Assembly (NCBI GenBank): GCA_963725315.1
Contig: CAVRYA010000010.1
Location: 333,520 to 397,519, forward strand
Source of the DNA: JBBRHQ01 sp963725315
GTDB taxonomy: Bacteria > Actinomycetota > Thermoleophilia > Solirubrobacterales > 70-9
Length of the DNA: 64,000 bases
Reading direction: 5' to 3'
Of this stretch, positions 49,314 through 57,296 are shown one piece after another. Both the position numbers and the translations under genes were made by a program. Numbering within the stretch: the stretch's first letter is position 1; each line of letters begins with the position of its first letter. The notes beneath the pieces were generated by a model. It saw only the letters and a list, made by a program, of their open reading frames with translations, ran no database searches and was not told where the DNA came from.

Positions 49314-50101
49314 CAGCCGAGCGCCGAGCCCGCATGCGCCGGCTCGAGCCGGCGGCGATCACCGGGGTGATGAGCCGCGAGGTCGCCAACTTCCGCACCT
49401 TCTGGAAGGCGACGACCTTCTCCGCCCTGCTGGAGCCGACGATCTACCTGCTCGCCTTCGGCCTCGGCCTCGGGGCGACGATCGTCAACGGGGTGAACGG
49501 CCTCTCCTACGTCGAGTTCGTGGGCACCGGGATGGTCGCCACCGCGGTGATCTTCTCCGCCGCCTTCCCGGCGATGTTCGGGACCTTCGTCAAGCACCGC
49601 TTCCAGCGGACCTACGACGCGATCCTCGCGGCGCCGGTCGACGTCGAGGAACTGGTCACTGCGGAGATCCTCTGGATATCGCTTCGCGCCGGCGTCTACG
49701 GCTGCTTTCCGCTGATCGTCTCCTTTGCCTTCGGGCTCGACCCGACCCCCGGAATGCTGCTGGTGCCGTTCTTCGGGTTCATCACCGCGCTCGGGTTCGC
49801 CGCCTTCGGGATCGCCGTGGCCGCCACCGTCGCCAAGATCGACCAGTTCAACTACGTGACCACGGTGGTGATCACGCCGCTATTCCTGGTCGCGGGCACC
49901 TTCTTCCCGATCAACCAGCTTCCCGAGGGCTTCCAGGTGGCGGCCCAGTTCAACCCCCTCTACCAGCTGGTCGAGCTGGTGCGCGGCGCCGCCTTCGGGT
50001 TCGAGGCGGTGGACCTGCTGCGGATCGTCGCGCTGCTCGCATTCTCGACGGCGATGTGGCGCCTGGCCGTGCGCCGGATGACGCTGCGGCTCGTCGACTG
50101 A
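49310..50101 (+). CDS. ABC-2 type transporter permease
   Basis: 263-residue permease with six helices of the NodJ/DrrB type: LLEPTIYLLAFGLGLGATI, YVEFVGTGMVATAVIFSAAF, a cytoplasmic HRFQRTYDAILAAPVDVEEL, YGCFPLIVSFAFGL, VPFFGFITALGFAAFGIAVA and TVVITPLFLVAGTFFPINQLPE. The order PxxxLVxLxRG (NPLYQLVELVRGAAFG) is typical of ABC-2 permeases. Start overlaps the ATPase stop. Confidence 0.93.
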   Translation: MTAERRARMRRLEPAAITGVMSREVANFRTFWKATTFSALLEPTIYLLAFGLGLGATIVNGVNGLSYVEFVGTGMVATAVIFSAAFPAMFGTFVKHRFQRTYDAILAAPVDVEELVTAEILWISLRAGVYGCFPLIVSFAFGLDPTPGMLLVPFFGFITALGFAAFGIAVAATVAKIDQFNYVTTVVITPLFLVAGTFFPINQLPEGFQVAAQFNPLYQLVELVRGAAFGFEAVDLLRIVALLAFSTAMWRLAVRRMTLRLVD

Positions 50102-50109
50102 ACCGCCGC

Positions 50110-50724
50110 TCAGGCGCCGCCCTCGATCACCTGTTCGAAGGGCTGGCGGAGTCGCTCGCGCAGCTCCGCCGCCGCACGCTCCCCCTCGGGATCTTCGCCC
50201 GGCGGGCCAGTGACCAGGATCACCTCGTCAGCCGGGAACTCGCGAAGGCTGTCCTCGACCGCCTGCACGAGGTCCTCGTCGCCGACCGCGGCCTCGGCGG
50301 CGACGTCGGCCCTGCCGAGCGAGGCGACGCTGAGGACCAGCTTGCGTTGCGCCTCGGCACGGGCCGGCCGCAGGTCCGTCGCCCAGCGATCCAGGAGGCG
50401 GCTGCGGGCCGGCGCCAGGACGAGGACGTCGGCGCCGCTCGCGGCCTGATCGGCGCGGTAGGACTCGGCGATCCTCCCGACGGCTCCGGGGTCGTCGAGC
50501 TCGCGGCTCAGCACGACCAGCAGGTGGCGCCGGTCGTCGCCCGCGCTGGCCGTCTCGATCGGCCCCCGGGGGCGCTGGCGAGCGGCGATCCAGACCAGCG
50601 TCGCCACAGCGAGGAAGCCGAGGGCAACGCCGAGCGCCGGCCCGGCGAGCAGGAAGCCCGCGGTCAGCGGAACGGCGATCGCCGCGACGATCAGGGGCAG
50701 GGTCCAGGGCTTCAGCTCGACCAT
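50110..50724 (-). CDS. Membrane-anchored protein with USP/Rossmann-like domain
   Basis: 204 residues. Two membrane helices at the N-terminus (LPLIVAAIAVPLTAGFLLAG and LGVALGFLAVATLVWIAARQ), then a cytoplasmic alpha/beta domain: HLLVVLSRELDDPGAVGRIAE, DVLVLAPARSRLLDRWATDL, AVEDSLREFPADEVILVTGPPG. The fold is similar to UspA domains, but the ATP-binding GxGx9GS is not seen. ATG at 50724. Convergent with the exporter operon. Specific role unknown. Confidence 0.72.
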   Translation of the reverse strand: MVELKPWTLPLIVAAIAVPLTAGFLLAGPALGVALGFLAVATLVWIAARQRPRGPIETASAGDDRRHLLVVLSRELDDPGAVGRIAESYRADQAASGADVLVLAPARSRLLDRWATDLRPARAEAQRKLVLSVASLGRADVAAEAAVGDEDLVQAVEDSLREFPADEVILVTGPPGEDPEGERAAAELRERLRQPFEQVIEGGA

Positions 50725-50819
50725 TGCCGACGGTCCTCCTTGTTCGGCCTCGGGAAGCGGCGGGATGGAAGTTAGCGCGGCGCTGCTCCCCACAGGTCGA
50801 GTGGCCGATTCCAGGAAGC

Positions 50820-51650
50820 ATGGGCCAGATTCCGGCCACTCGACCCAGCGCCTCTATAACTCTGGTCATCAGGCCCGCGTTCGTCCCGCTCAGCATCATC
50901 ACCCTGGTCCTCGCCGGCGGCTTCTTCGCCGAGCTGAGCTGGGCGACGACGCTGTGGCCCTGGCCGGCCGCTCCGCTCTCCTACGTGTTCATCGGCTCGA
51001 TCCTGGCGGCGATCGCGATCCCGCTGCTGTGGATCGCGCTCAGCGGCGAGGGAGCGGCGATGCAGGCCGGAGCGCTCGACCTGGCGGTGATGTACGCGGG
51101 GATGCTCGTCTACGTGATCACCCTGATCGGCGATCCGGGGCAGCCCGAGCTGGCGCCCTACGCGATCGTCTTCGGCCTCGCATGCCTCGGCTCCGCGGTG
51201 GTCTTCGTCCGGTCGCGCGGGATCGAGTGGATCGACCCGCGACCGATGCCCGCGGTCGTGCGCTTCTCCTTCGCCGCCTTCGCGGTGATGCTCGTCGCGG
51301 CCGGCACGGCGCTGATATTCCACGCGGAGATCTTCCCCTGGCCGTTGACCGCGGAGTCCTCGGTGATGTTCGGCTTCGTCTACCTCGGCGCGGCGGTCTA
51401 CTTCATCCACGGCTTTCTGCGGCCGATGTGGGGCAACGCCGCCGGCCAGCTCGCCGGATTCCTCGCCTATGACGTCATCCTCCTCGCCCCGTTCCTCGAC
51501 CGCTTCGGCGAGGCAGGCGGCGGCGAGCTGCGGAGCCTGATCGTCTACCTCGCCTTCCTCCTCTACAGCGGAGGTCTCGCCGTCTACTACCTGTTCCTGG
51601 CCGAGCCGACCAGGATCCGGATCGGCTGGGCCGCGGGGGGTCGGTACTAG
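50820..51650 (+). CDS. Integral membrane protein, unknown function
   Basis: 276 residues with about eight helices: IITLVLAGGFFAELSWATTL, SYVFIGSILAAIAIPLLWIAL, LAVMYAGMLVYVITLIG, IVFGLACLGSAVVFVRSRG, RFSFAAFAVMLVAAGTALIF, VMFGFVYLGAAVYFIHGFL, GFLAYDVILLAPFL and LIVYLAFLLYSGGLAVYYL. No transporter or enzyme motif. The ATG at 50820 (MGQIPATRPS) follows AGGAAG; a longer start at 50724 overlaps the divergent gene. Followed 12 bp later by a SnoaL-like gene. Confidence 0.78.
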   Translation: MGQIPATRPSASITLVIRPAFVPLSIITLVLAGGFFAELSWATTLWPWPAAPLSYVFIGSILAAIAIPLLWIALSGEGAAMQAGALDLAVMYAGMLVYVITLIGDPGQPELAPYAIVFGLACLGSAVVFVRSRGIEWIDPRPMPAVVRFSFAAFAVMLVAAGTALIFHAEIFPWPLTAESSVMFGFVYLGAAVYFIHGFLRPMWGNAAGQLAGFLAYDVILLAPFLDRFGEAGGGELRSLIVYLAFLLYSGGLAVYYLFLAEPTRIRIGWAAGGRY

Positions 51651-51662
51651 GCTTGCCCGTGT

Positions 51663-52073
51663 ATGGGCGATTGGCGCGCTGAGCTCTGCTACGAGTCTTA
51701 CGCGGCCTTCCGCCGCCGCGACGCCGATGCCGCCGCGGAGCTGTATGACCCCGAGTGCGAGTGGGAGGTGGGTGCGGCCAGCGCCGCCCTCGGCGAAACC
51801 TCCTACCGCGGCCACATCGGGGTGCAGGCGCTGATGAGCGACGTCAACGAGGTCTTCCCCGACTGGGACCCGGTGATCGAGGAGCTGAGGCTGCGCGAGG
51901 ACGGGACCGTGCTGGTCCGGGCGCGCGCCGGGGGAACCGCCCGCGACGCGGGTATTCCGCTTCAGATGCCGGTGCTGGGCCAGCTGATCGAGTTCCGAGA
52001 CCGCCGCATCCTCCGGGTCACCCAGACCGATTTCCCGCCGCCCGGCTGGGACGAGGCTGCCGAGATCTCCTGA
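51663..52073 (+). CDS. SnoaL/NTF2-like protein
   Basis: 136-residue cone-shaped alpha+beta barrel of the NTF2-like superfamily: helix CYESYAAFRRRDADAAAELY, then DPECEWEVG, SYRGHIGVQALMSDVNEVF, and strands IEELRLREDGTVLVRARAGG and QLIEFRDRRILRVTQTD. It lacks the MSxENVE start and EALEAAG end of the array at 55-59 kb, so it is a separate, older paralog. Ligand unknown. Confidence 0.85.
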   Translation: MGDWRAELCYESYAAFRRRDADAAAELYDPECEWEVGAASAALGETSYRGHIGVQALMSDVNEVFPDWDPVIEELRLREDGTVLVRARAGGTARDAGIPLQMPVLGQLIEFRDRRILRVTQTDFPPPGWDEAAEIS

Positions 52074-52080
52074 AGACGTC

Positions 52081-52890
52081 TCAAGATTCCTGCCAGCCGA
52101 CCGGGATCAGCGTGTGGCGACCGGGCAGGCCCTTGAGCTCGACCTCGCGCGGCTCGGCAAGCAGCTCGCCGGCGTCAGCGGCCGCCTCGCCCGCTTCCGA
52201 GGTGACCAGGATCTCGCCGCCGCCGGCCTGATCGGCGACCCGCGCGGCCAGCGCGACGTTGCGCCCGAACAGGTCGCCGCCTTTCTCCAGCGCGGGCCCG
52301 GTGTGGACGCCGATCCGCACCGCGACCGGCGTCCCGCGCAGGCGCCGCGGGCCGGAGGCGAGCCCGCGCTGGATCTCGACCGCCGCGCGGATCGCGTCCT
52401 CGGCGCCCGCGAAGGCGATCATGAAGCCGTCGCCCTGCGACTTGACGATGTGCCCCCCGTGCCGGGCGGCGCACTTGCGGACGATCCCATCATGCGCGCC
52501 GAGCAGCTTCAGCCAGGCCTTGTCCCCGAGCTCCTCGTTGAGCGCGGTCGAGTCCTCGATGTCGGTGAAGAGGATGGTCAGGGTGCCGTCCCGCGCCGCG
52601 AGCTGGCGCAGCTCGGGCTCCGCGTCCTCGGCCCATCCGGCCAGCTCCTCGAACGAGCTCCAAAGGGCCTCACCGAGGCCCTGCTCGCGGACTCGTGTCG
52701 CGGCCGACAGCACCGCCTTCAGCGGAGGCAGGGAACCCCGCGCCCACCCCTGCGCCCTGCGCCGCTCGCGCTCCAGCTCAAGCTCCTCCTCGAGCAGTCC
52801 CACCCGGCGCCGCTCCCGCTGCCAGAGGACGGCGATCGCGACCAGGGCCGCGACGGCGACGATCAGCAGGATGAGGGAGGTCTCGAGCAC
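52081..52890 (-). CDS. Membrane-anchored class III adenylate/guanylate cyclase
   Basis: 269 residues: one N-terminal helix (SLILLIVAVAALVAIAVLW), a short coiled coil (LLEEELELERERRR), then a class III catalytic domain. The first metal Asp is in TILFTDIEDSTALNEELGD, the second in IVKSQGDGFMIAFAG. The segment FGRNVALAARVADQAGG is where the transition-state Asn and Arg normally sit as GxxVNxAAR; here the Asn is one place early and an Ala takes its usual spot, while the Arg is kept. The same GRNV arrangement occurs in some mycobacterial cyclases. So activity is likely but not certain. It ends with an LKGLPG strand, as usual. Confidence 0.85.
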   Translation of the reverse strand: MLETSLILLIVAVAALVAIAVLWQRERRRVGLLEEELELERERRRAQGWARGSLPPLKAVLSAATRVREQGLGEALWSSFEELAGWAEDAEPELRQLAARDGTLTILFTDIEDSTALNEELGDKAWLKLLGAHDGIVRKCAARHGGHIVKSQGDGFMIAFAGAEDAIRAAVEIQRGLASGPRRLRGTPVAVRIGVHTGPALEKGGDLFGRNVALAARVADQAGGGEILVTSEAGEAAADAGELLAEPREVELKGLPGRHTLIPVGWQES

Positions 52891-52944
52891 GGAGGTCCGC
52901 TGCGGCGTCCGAGTCTATGGGCGTCGCTCGACTAGTCTCCACCC

Positions 52945-54129
52945 ATGGTCCGGTGCAGGCAATTGGCGGCGATCCTGGGCACGGCCCTCGCGCTGGCGCT
53001 CGCCGCCGCGCCGGGTGCATCGGCTCAGGACCCCGGCCGCTGGCTGCTCACCGGAGCCAGCTCCGTGCCCGCCTCCTACTGGCAGGGGCTGACCACGGAC
53101 CCGAGGGAGCGCAGCATCTTCTTCACCGGCTTCAGGGAAGGCCTCTGGAAGACGACACCCAACCTGCTGCAGACCGCCGGCACAGCGAACGCGATCCCGC
53201 CCGAGGTCCTCGCGGCGGAGGGCTACAACCACATCGGCGATCCCACCTGGAACCAGCGCGGCGGCGGTCGGGTAATCCTGCCGCTCGAGTGCTATGACTT
53301 CTCCGCCGGGAACACCTGCGGGACCGGAGCCTTCGGGGTCGCCGACCCGTCCACCCTGGCCTGGCGCTACTACGTGAAGCTCGACCCGGCCGAGATCGCC
53401 AAGGCGATGTGGGCGGAGACCTCGCCGAACGGGAAGCTGATCTGGACCAGCAGCGGAGACGACCTCCTCGCCTACCGCTCGCGCCAGGTTTCCTTCGCCA
53501 ACCACGGGCCGGGCGGGCCGCTGCTGCACCCGGTGCGGCGGCTCGAGGGGGCGGTGCCGCCCTCCGGCGTCACCGGCGCGGTCTTCCGCGGGCGGCGGCT
53601 GCTCCTCGCCGGCGCCGACGGCGGTTCCGACCAGGTCTGGTCGGTGAACCCGCGCACCGGAAAACGCCGGCTGGAGATCGAGACGCAGATCTGCGGCGAG
53701 TCCGAGGGGCTCGGGCTGATCCGGACCCTGGGGGGCGAGCTGCACTGGCTGATCGGACCGTTCGACCCGGGTTGCCAGCTCACCTTCGGCCCCACAGTCG
53801 CACTCCTTCACTTCACCCCGAGGCCCGCCCACGAGCGGTTCACCGTAACGGTGACGCGGATCGAGCTGGGAACGCTGCCGGGCACGGTCCGGGCGACCGT
53901 GCTGGCGAGCCACCGCGGCAGGCCGTTGCGATGGGCCCGGGTCGGCTTCGCCGGCGGCGCCGCACGCACTGACCGCCACGGCCTTGCAACCGTCTCGACC
54001 CGGCTCGAGACGCCGGGGAGCTTCCGGGCGGTGGCGAGGCGTGGCCGCAGCTTCGGCGCCTCTGACCTCGTCCCGGTCGGGAGCGCCTCCCCCGCGCCGC
54101 CTGCCTTGCGGCGCCTGGGCGCAGGCTGA
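52945..54129 (+). CDS. Secreted protein, probable beta-propeller-like, unknown function
   Basis: 394 residues with a signal peptide (LGTALALALAAAPGASAQ). The central part (SIFFTGFREGLWKTTPNL, WNQRGGGRVILPLECYDFSA, TLAWRYYVKLDPAEIAKAMW, KLIWTSSGDDLLAYRSRQV, DQVWSVNPRTGKRRLEIETQ) is propeller-like. The C-terminal 100 residues look like an immunoglobulin-type strand domain (VRATVLASHRGRPLRWARVGFAGGAARTDRHG). Not a named family I recognise. ATG at 52945; divergent from the cyclase gene across 54 bp. Confidence 0.72.
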   Translation: MVRCRQLAAILGTALALALAAAPGASAQDPGRWLLTGASSVPASYWQGLTTDPRERSIFFTGFREGLWKTTPNLLQTAGTANAIPPEVLAAEGYNHIGDPTWNQRGGGRVILPLECYDFSAGNTCGTGAFGVADPSTLAWRYYVKLDPAEIAKAMWAETSPNGKLIWTSSGDDLLAYRSRQVSFANHGPGGPLLHPVRRLEGAVPPSGVTGAVFRGRRLLLAGADGGSDQVWSVNPRTGKRRLEIETQICGESEGLGLIRTLGGELHWLIGPFDPGCQLTFGPTVALLHFTPRPAHERFTVTVTRIELGTLPGTVRATVLASHRGRPLRWARVGFAGGAARTDRHGLATVSTRLETPGSFRAVARRGRSFGASDLVPVGSASPAPPALRRLGAG

Positions 54130-54234
54130 GCGCGGCGATCCGGCGCCCCGAGGGGGCCGCTCGATGCGCGATACTCCCGCCATCGGGGTCATGGGGAGGA
54201 AGCGAGGAGGCGAGAGCCTGAGGTCTGCGACCCG

Positions 54235-54384
54235 ATGAGCACGGGTGCCGCGATCGGCGTTGGCGCGGTGGCCGGCCTGATCGTCGGCATCGTGGTCAGC
54301 ATCACCACCGACCTCCCGCTTGCCCCCGAGGCCGGGCTGGCGCTCGGTGCCCTGGCGGGCTGGCTCGCCGGACGGGATCGATAG
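54235..54384 (+). CDS. Small membrane protein, 49 residues
   Basis: MSTGAAIGVGAVAGLIVGIV then VSITTDLPLAPEAGLALGAL and AGWLAGRDR, with a Gly-zipper pattern and two hydrophobic stretches. ATG at 54235; AGGAGG lies at 54205-54211 region further up and GAGGCGAGAG nearer. Codon use is high-GC at third positions throughout (nearly all codons end in C or G), which supports a real gene. It is 24 bp before the DUF4386-like gene and may be cotranscribed. Function unknown. Confidence 0.6.
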   Translation: MSTGAAIGVGAVAGLIVGIVVSITTDLPLAPEAGLALGALAGWLAGRDR

Positions 54385-54408
54385 CCAGAGCGTGCTGGGC
54401 GGGGGCTG

Positions 54409-55098
54409 ATGAGCGAAACCGTGACCGGCATCGTGATGATCGGCGTGCCGATCCTCTTCAACGTCGGCTTCGCGATGCTGGCGCAGCGCTTCGACTATCC
54501 GGACATCCTGCGCCAGCCGAGCGACGAGGTGCTGAGGCGATTCCGGGATGGCGGTTCGGCGCTCGTTCTCATCTGGTGGGCCTTCGCGCTCTCCGCCGTT
54601 CTCTTCGCGCCGCTCGCCGTCCTGCTGGGCGGTCAGATGGCCGGCGCCGACGGCGATCTGATCGCCCTCTCGGTGGTGCTCGGCGTGCTCGCCTCGGTGG
54701 TCCAATTCCTCGGCCTGATCCGCTGGCCGTTCCTCGTCCCCTACCTGGCCCGCGTCGCCGCCGAGTCCGAGCCGGGCTCGGCCAGGAGCGAGGCGGTCGA
54801 CGTCGTCTTCCAGACCTTCAACCGCTATCTCGGCGTCGCCGTGGGCGAGCACCTCGGCTACGGGCTGACCGGTGCATGGTCGGTGATCACCGGCGTCGCG
54901 CTGATCCAAGCCAGCTCCGTCCCGGGATGGCTGGGCGTTATCGGCGTCCTGATCGGGCCGCTCTTCCTGGTCTCGGCAGCCGAGTTCCTCGGGCCGTTCG
55001 AGCCGAGCGGCTGGAATCTCGCCGGCGCGCTGACCCCGATCGCCTACATCCTCTGGTCGCTGTGGCTCGTCGCGGTCGGCGTGGCGCTGCTGGTCTAG
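54409..55098 (+). CDS. DUF4386-like multispanning membrane protein
   Basis: 229 residues with about six to seven helices: VMIGVPILFNVGFAMLAQRF, ALVLIWWAFALSAVLFAPLA, LIALSVVLGVLASVVQFLGLIRW, GYGLTGAWSVITGVALIQA, LGVIGVLIGPLFLVSAAEFLG and ALTPIAYILWSLWLVAVGVAL. The pattern FDYPDILRQPSDEVLRRFRDGG between helices 1 and 2 and the conserved W-P in 'LIRWPFLVPYLA' match DUF4386 proteins in my memory. Function not known. Confidence 0.78.
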   Translation: MSETVTGIVMIGVPILFNVGFAMLAQRFDYPDILRQPSDEVLRRFRDGGSALVLIWWAFALSAVLFAPLAVLLGGQMAGADGDLIALSVVLGVLASVVQFLGLIRWPFLVPYLARVAAESEPGSARSEAVDVVFQTFNRYLGVAVGEHLGYGLTGAWSVITGVALIQASSVPGWLGVIGVLIGPLFLVSAAEFLGPFEPSGWNLAGALTPIAYILWSLWLVAVGVALLV

Positions 55099-55120
55099 CC
55101 GGGGACGGGTTTGAACGTCG

Positions 55121-55372
55121 TTCGGCGCCGAGGGCAACGACTTCCAGTTCGGCGGTGACGGTAACGACACGCTCCTGGGCATTGACGGCAACGACTTGCT
55201 GATCGGCGGGCCCGGGACCGACGTCTTCAGCGACGGGGCGGGCGACGACAGCAACTTCGCCAAGGACGGCACCCGCGACACGATCAGCTGCGGCACCGGG
55301 ACCGACAGCGCCTCGGCCGACCCAATCGACCTCACGCTCGGGGGCGACTGCGAGACCATCAGCACCGGGTAG
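55121..55372 (+). pseudogene. Truncated RTX (hemolysin-type calcium-binding) repeat remnant
   Basis: An open reading of 84 codons starting with no start codon (a stop lies just upstream at 55111-55113) encodes GAEGNDFQFGGDGNDTLLG, IDGNDLLIGGPGTDVFSDG and GAGDDSNFAKDGTRDTISCG. These are GGxGxDxxx nonapeptide calcium-binding repeats. It ends TLGGDCETISTG then TAG. Larger secreted RTX proteins with many more repeats and a signal peptide are the likely source, so only the last quarter or less remains. Nothing before 55121 encodes the rest. Confidence 0.72.
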
Positions 55373-55485
55373 GGACCCCAGGCTGATCGCGCCACCGAAG
55401 GGCACCGTCTGCAGGTCGGACAAGAAGCCCTTCGATCCGGGCTTTGGCTAGGAAGACGGCCGCACCTGGATGGGGGATCTTGCGG

Positions 55486-55522
55486 GGAGGAAGTTGCACG
55501 TTCGCCCCCGTGCAACCCCTCC
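55486..55522. terminator. Strong stem-loop in the gap before the NTF2-like array
   Basis: GTTGCACG (55493-55500) pairs with CGTGCAAC (55509-55516) around an 8-base loop; GGAGG (55486-55490) with CCTCC (55518-55522) extends it over a small bulge. No T-run. It may terminate transcription from the upstream side or be a regulatory structure; the remaining part of the 228-bp gap (55373-55600) holds only the leader repeat. Confidence 0.4.
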
Positions 55523-55570
55523 GGTGCCAGTCGGGGCCAGTAATCAACCCGTGCCTGAGAGGGCACCTAT

Positions 55571-55600
55571 GCGTCCCCGAGGGGCGATACTGCGCAGGCG
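55571..55600 (+). promoter_or_regulatory. Leader repeat copy 1, candidate leaderless promoter
   Basis: The block GCGTCCCCGAGGGGCGATAC plus TGCGCAGGCG ends exactly at the ATG of the NTF2-like gene. The same 30 bases occur without change at 57267-57296; the last 14 recur at 58217-58230. It contains a 10-bp palindrome CCCCGAGGGG and a GATACT hexamer nine bases before the ATG, a spacing that fits a -10 of a leaderless or near-leaderless message. No ribosome binding site is present. Confidence 0.55.
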
Positions 55601-56005
55601 ATGTCGCAGGAGAACGTTGAGATAGTGCGAGAGGCCTTCGAAGCGTCCCTGGGAGGGGATCAGAAGACAACAGCTCGGCTGGTCGATCCCAAGGTTGAGT
55701 TCCACGGCACCGTGGGCGGGCTTGAAGAGGGCCGAATTGCCCACGGTCTTGCCCAGATCGCCCAGGAGTTTGAAGAGCGGGATCTGGAGGCGTGGGAAGA
55801 GCGCCGCTTGGAGGCAGAGGAGTTCATTGACGCGGGCGACAACGTCGTCGTCCTGTTGCACGAATACCGGCGGGGCAGAGGCAGCGGAGTCGAGCTGGAG
55901 AGCGAAACAGCAGTTGTCTTTGCAGTGCGCGAGGGGCGGGTGGTTCGTATCCAGGGCTACATGGATCGGGATGCGGCCCTCGAAGCCGCCGGGCTGTCGG
56001 AGTGA
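55601..56005 (+). CDS. NTF2/SnoaL-like protein, array member 1
   Basis: 134 residues. Starts MSQENVEIVREAFEASLGGD, the array's family start, and ends YMDRDAALEAAGLSE. Middle strands are VEFHGTVGGLEEGR, AEEFIDAGDNVVVLLHEYRR and ETAVVFAVREGRVVRIQG. NTF2-like folds bind small hydrophobic ligands or act as enzymes (SnoaL is a polyketide cyclase); no catalytic set can be picked here. Preceded by a leader-repeat copy with no ribosome binding site. GC content is lower than that of the metabolic genes upstream. Confidence 0.88.
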   Translation: MSQENVEIVREAFEASLGGDQKTTARLVDPKVEFHGTVGGLEEGRIAHGLAQIAQEFEERDLEAWEERRLEAEEFIDAGDNVVVLLHEYRRGRGSGVELESETAVVFAVREGRVVRIQGYMDRDAALEAAGLSE

Positions 56006-56052
56006 GCCACCCGCACGGCTAGAGGCTCTGCCATGGATGGAACCAACGCAAT

Positions 56053-56448
56053 ATGACTGTGAGCAGCGTCGAGCGGTTCGACTTTGCTTTCGCGCCGTCG
56101 TATCGCGCGCCGGCCCGTGCTTTTGGCATCACCCCTGGGACCGCCTGGGTCGACGTGGGCGAGGAGACCCTCGAGGTCCATTTCGGTCCGTGGCGACTGT
56201 CAACGCCGCTGGCGAATATCACCGATGTCGCGGTGACGGGGCCATATGCATTCTGGAAAACTGCGGGGCCCGCGCGCCTCGCGATTACCGACCAGGGCCT
56301 GACGTTCGCCACCAACGGGAAGAGCGGCGTGCTCATCTCGTTTCGCACCCGGGTCCGTGGACTAGAGCCACTCGGCGTCATTCGCCACCCTGAGCTGACC
56401 GTCACTGTCGCCGAGGTCCATAGGTTGGCGAAGCTGCTGCGAAGCTAG
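56053..56448 (+). CDS. Hypothetical protein, PH-like fold suspected
   Basis: 131 residues, no signal peptide. Strand-rich: RFDFAFAPSYRAPARAFGIT, AWVDVGEETLEVHFGPWRLS, TPLANITDVAVTGPYAFWKT, RLAITDQGLTFATNGKSGVL, then a C-terminal helix LTVTVAEVHRLAKLLRS. This 'strand set, ITDV turn, final helix' layout resembles small bacterial PH-like domain proteins. I cannot name the family. ATG at 56053; inserted between members of the NTF2-like array. Confidence 0.68.
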   Translation: MTVSSVERFDFAFAPSYRAPARAFGITPGTAWVDVGEETLEVHFGPWRLSTPLANITDVAVTGPYAFWKTAGPARLAITDQGLTFATNGKSGVLISFRTRVRGLEPLGVIRHPELTVTVAEVHRLAKLLRS

Positions 56449-56511
56449 CCGGACGTCGGGCATGCTGCGGCACGCTCGAACGGTGCGAAGGCTGATCGCC
56501 GCAATCGATCC

Positions 56512-56528
56512 GCCACGCTCGGCGTGGC
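56512..56528. terminator. Hairpin between convergent genes
   Basis: GCCACGC, loop TCG, GCGTGGC form a perfect 7-bp stem between the convergent stops at 56448 and 56541. No T-run. Confidence 0.4.
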
Positions 56529-56540
56529 CGTTTGCCCGAC

Positions 56541-56936
56541 TCAGGCGAAGAGGACTGACTTCGTCACCGCTGCGCACGTCCTGCGGTGGTGCCTCGGCCC
56601 GAAGGACTTCCTGACCACGGTCACCTTTGCTCCCAGAGCTCCCAGATTGGTGCCGGCGCCGGCAAAGAAGCCCCTGGCGCTCGTCACCGCGGTATCTGAC
56701 TGCTTAGGGCCTGAGACGTAGGTGAAGGTGATCTTCACCCGGCGCCCGGCCCGACACTTGGGGTTGGGCGAGCCGACTTCGCCCACCAGCACTCCCAGCT
56801 GGCCGGCGTCAGCAAGGACAAACGCATCGACCTTCACCGAAGTTGCGATCGGCGCCTGCGCCACCGCCTCTCCGGCAAATGCCGCCATGACCGCAAACCC
56901 CGCGACTGCAGCTACCAAGAGGTTCTTCAGCTTCAT
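56541..56936 (-). CDS. Secreted protein of unknown function
   Basis: 131 residues. Signal peptide MKLKNLLVAAVAGFAVMAAF ending AVAQA, then PIATSVKVDAFVLADAGQLG, a mature beta-rich domain with SPNPKCRAGRRVKITFTYVS and RRTCAAVTKSVLF. Two cysteines may form a disulfide. ATG at 56936 has GAGGAGG directly upstream; a longer in-frame GTG/ATG version begins with non-signal sequence. Similar 'V-x-C-x-x-x-R-x-V' secreted proteins are common in this group of bacteria; no function known. Confidence 0.75.
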   Translation of the reverse strand: MKLKNLLVAAVAGFAVMAAFAGEAVAQAPIATSVKVDAFVLADAGQLGVLVGEVGSPNPKCRAGRRVKITFTYVSGPKQSDTAVTSARGFFAGAGTNLGALGAKVTVVRKSFGPRHHRRTCAAVTKSVLFA

Positions 56937-57266
56937 CCATCCTCCTCGGGTCGATCGATCCCAGACGGCCGGATCCGCGTCCCGACAGTACCGGCTTCGG
57001 CCGATTCCGCAAGCTGGCAGGCAGCCGGCTTCGACTAATCGGGGCGCCCGGCTCAACTTCGTCGCACCAGCGGGATTGCGGGGTGTTCCGCTACTAGGTT
57101 GCTAACGATTCGAGGCGGCTGGCCTACGGGCAGGGGTGGTAGCAGGCGGCGTCTCCCCGCGACGGCGGGTGGTGGATCTGCTGGTACCGACCAGAGGGTC
57201 TGCTGGCCGCTACCCGCGACCGAAGCCAGCCTGACAGCCGCGTCCCGTCCGCTCCTCGTTGGCGAA

Positions 57267-57296
57267 GCGTCCCCGAGGGGCGATACTGCGCAGGCG
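57267..57296 (+). promoter_or_regulatory. Leader repeat copy 2, candidate leaderless promoter
   Basis: Identical over 30 bases to 55571-55600, with the CCCCGAGGGG palindrome and GATACT nine bases before the ATG at 57297. The rest of the gap 57057-57266 shows no gene and no further structure that I can support. Confidence 0.55.
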
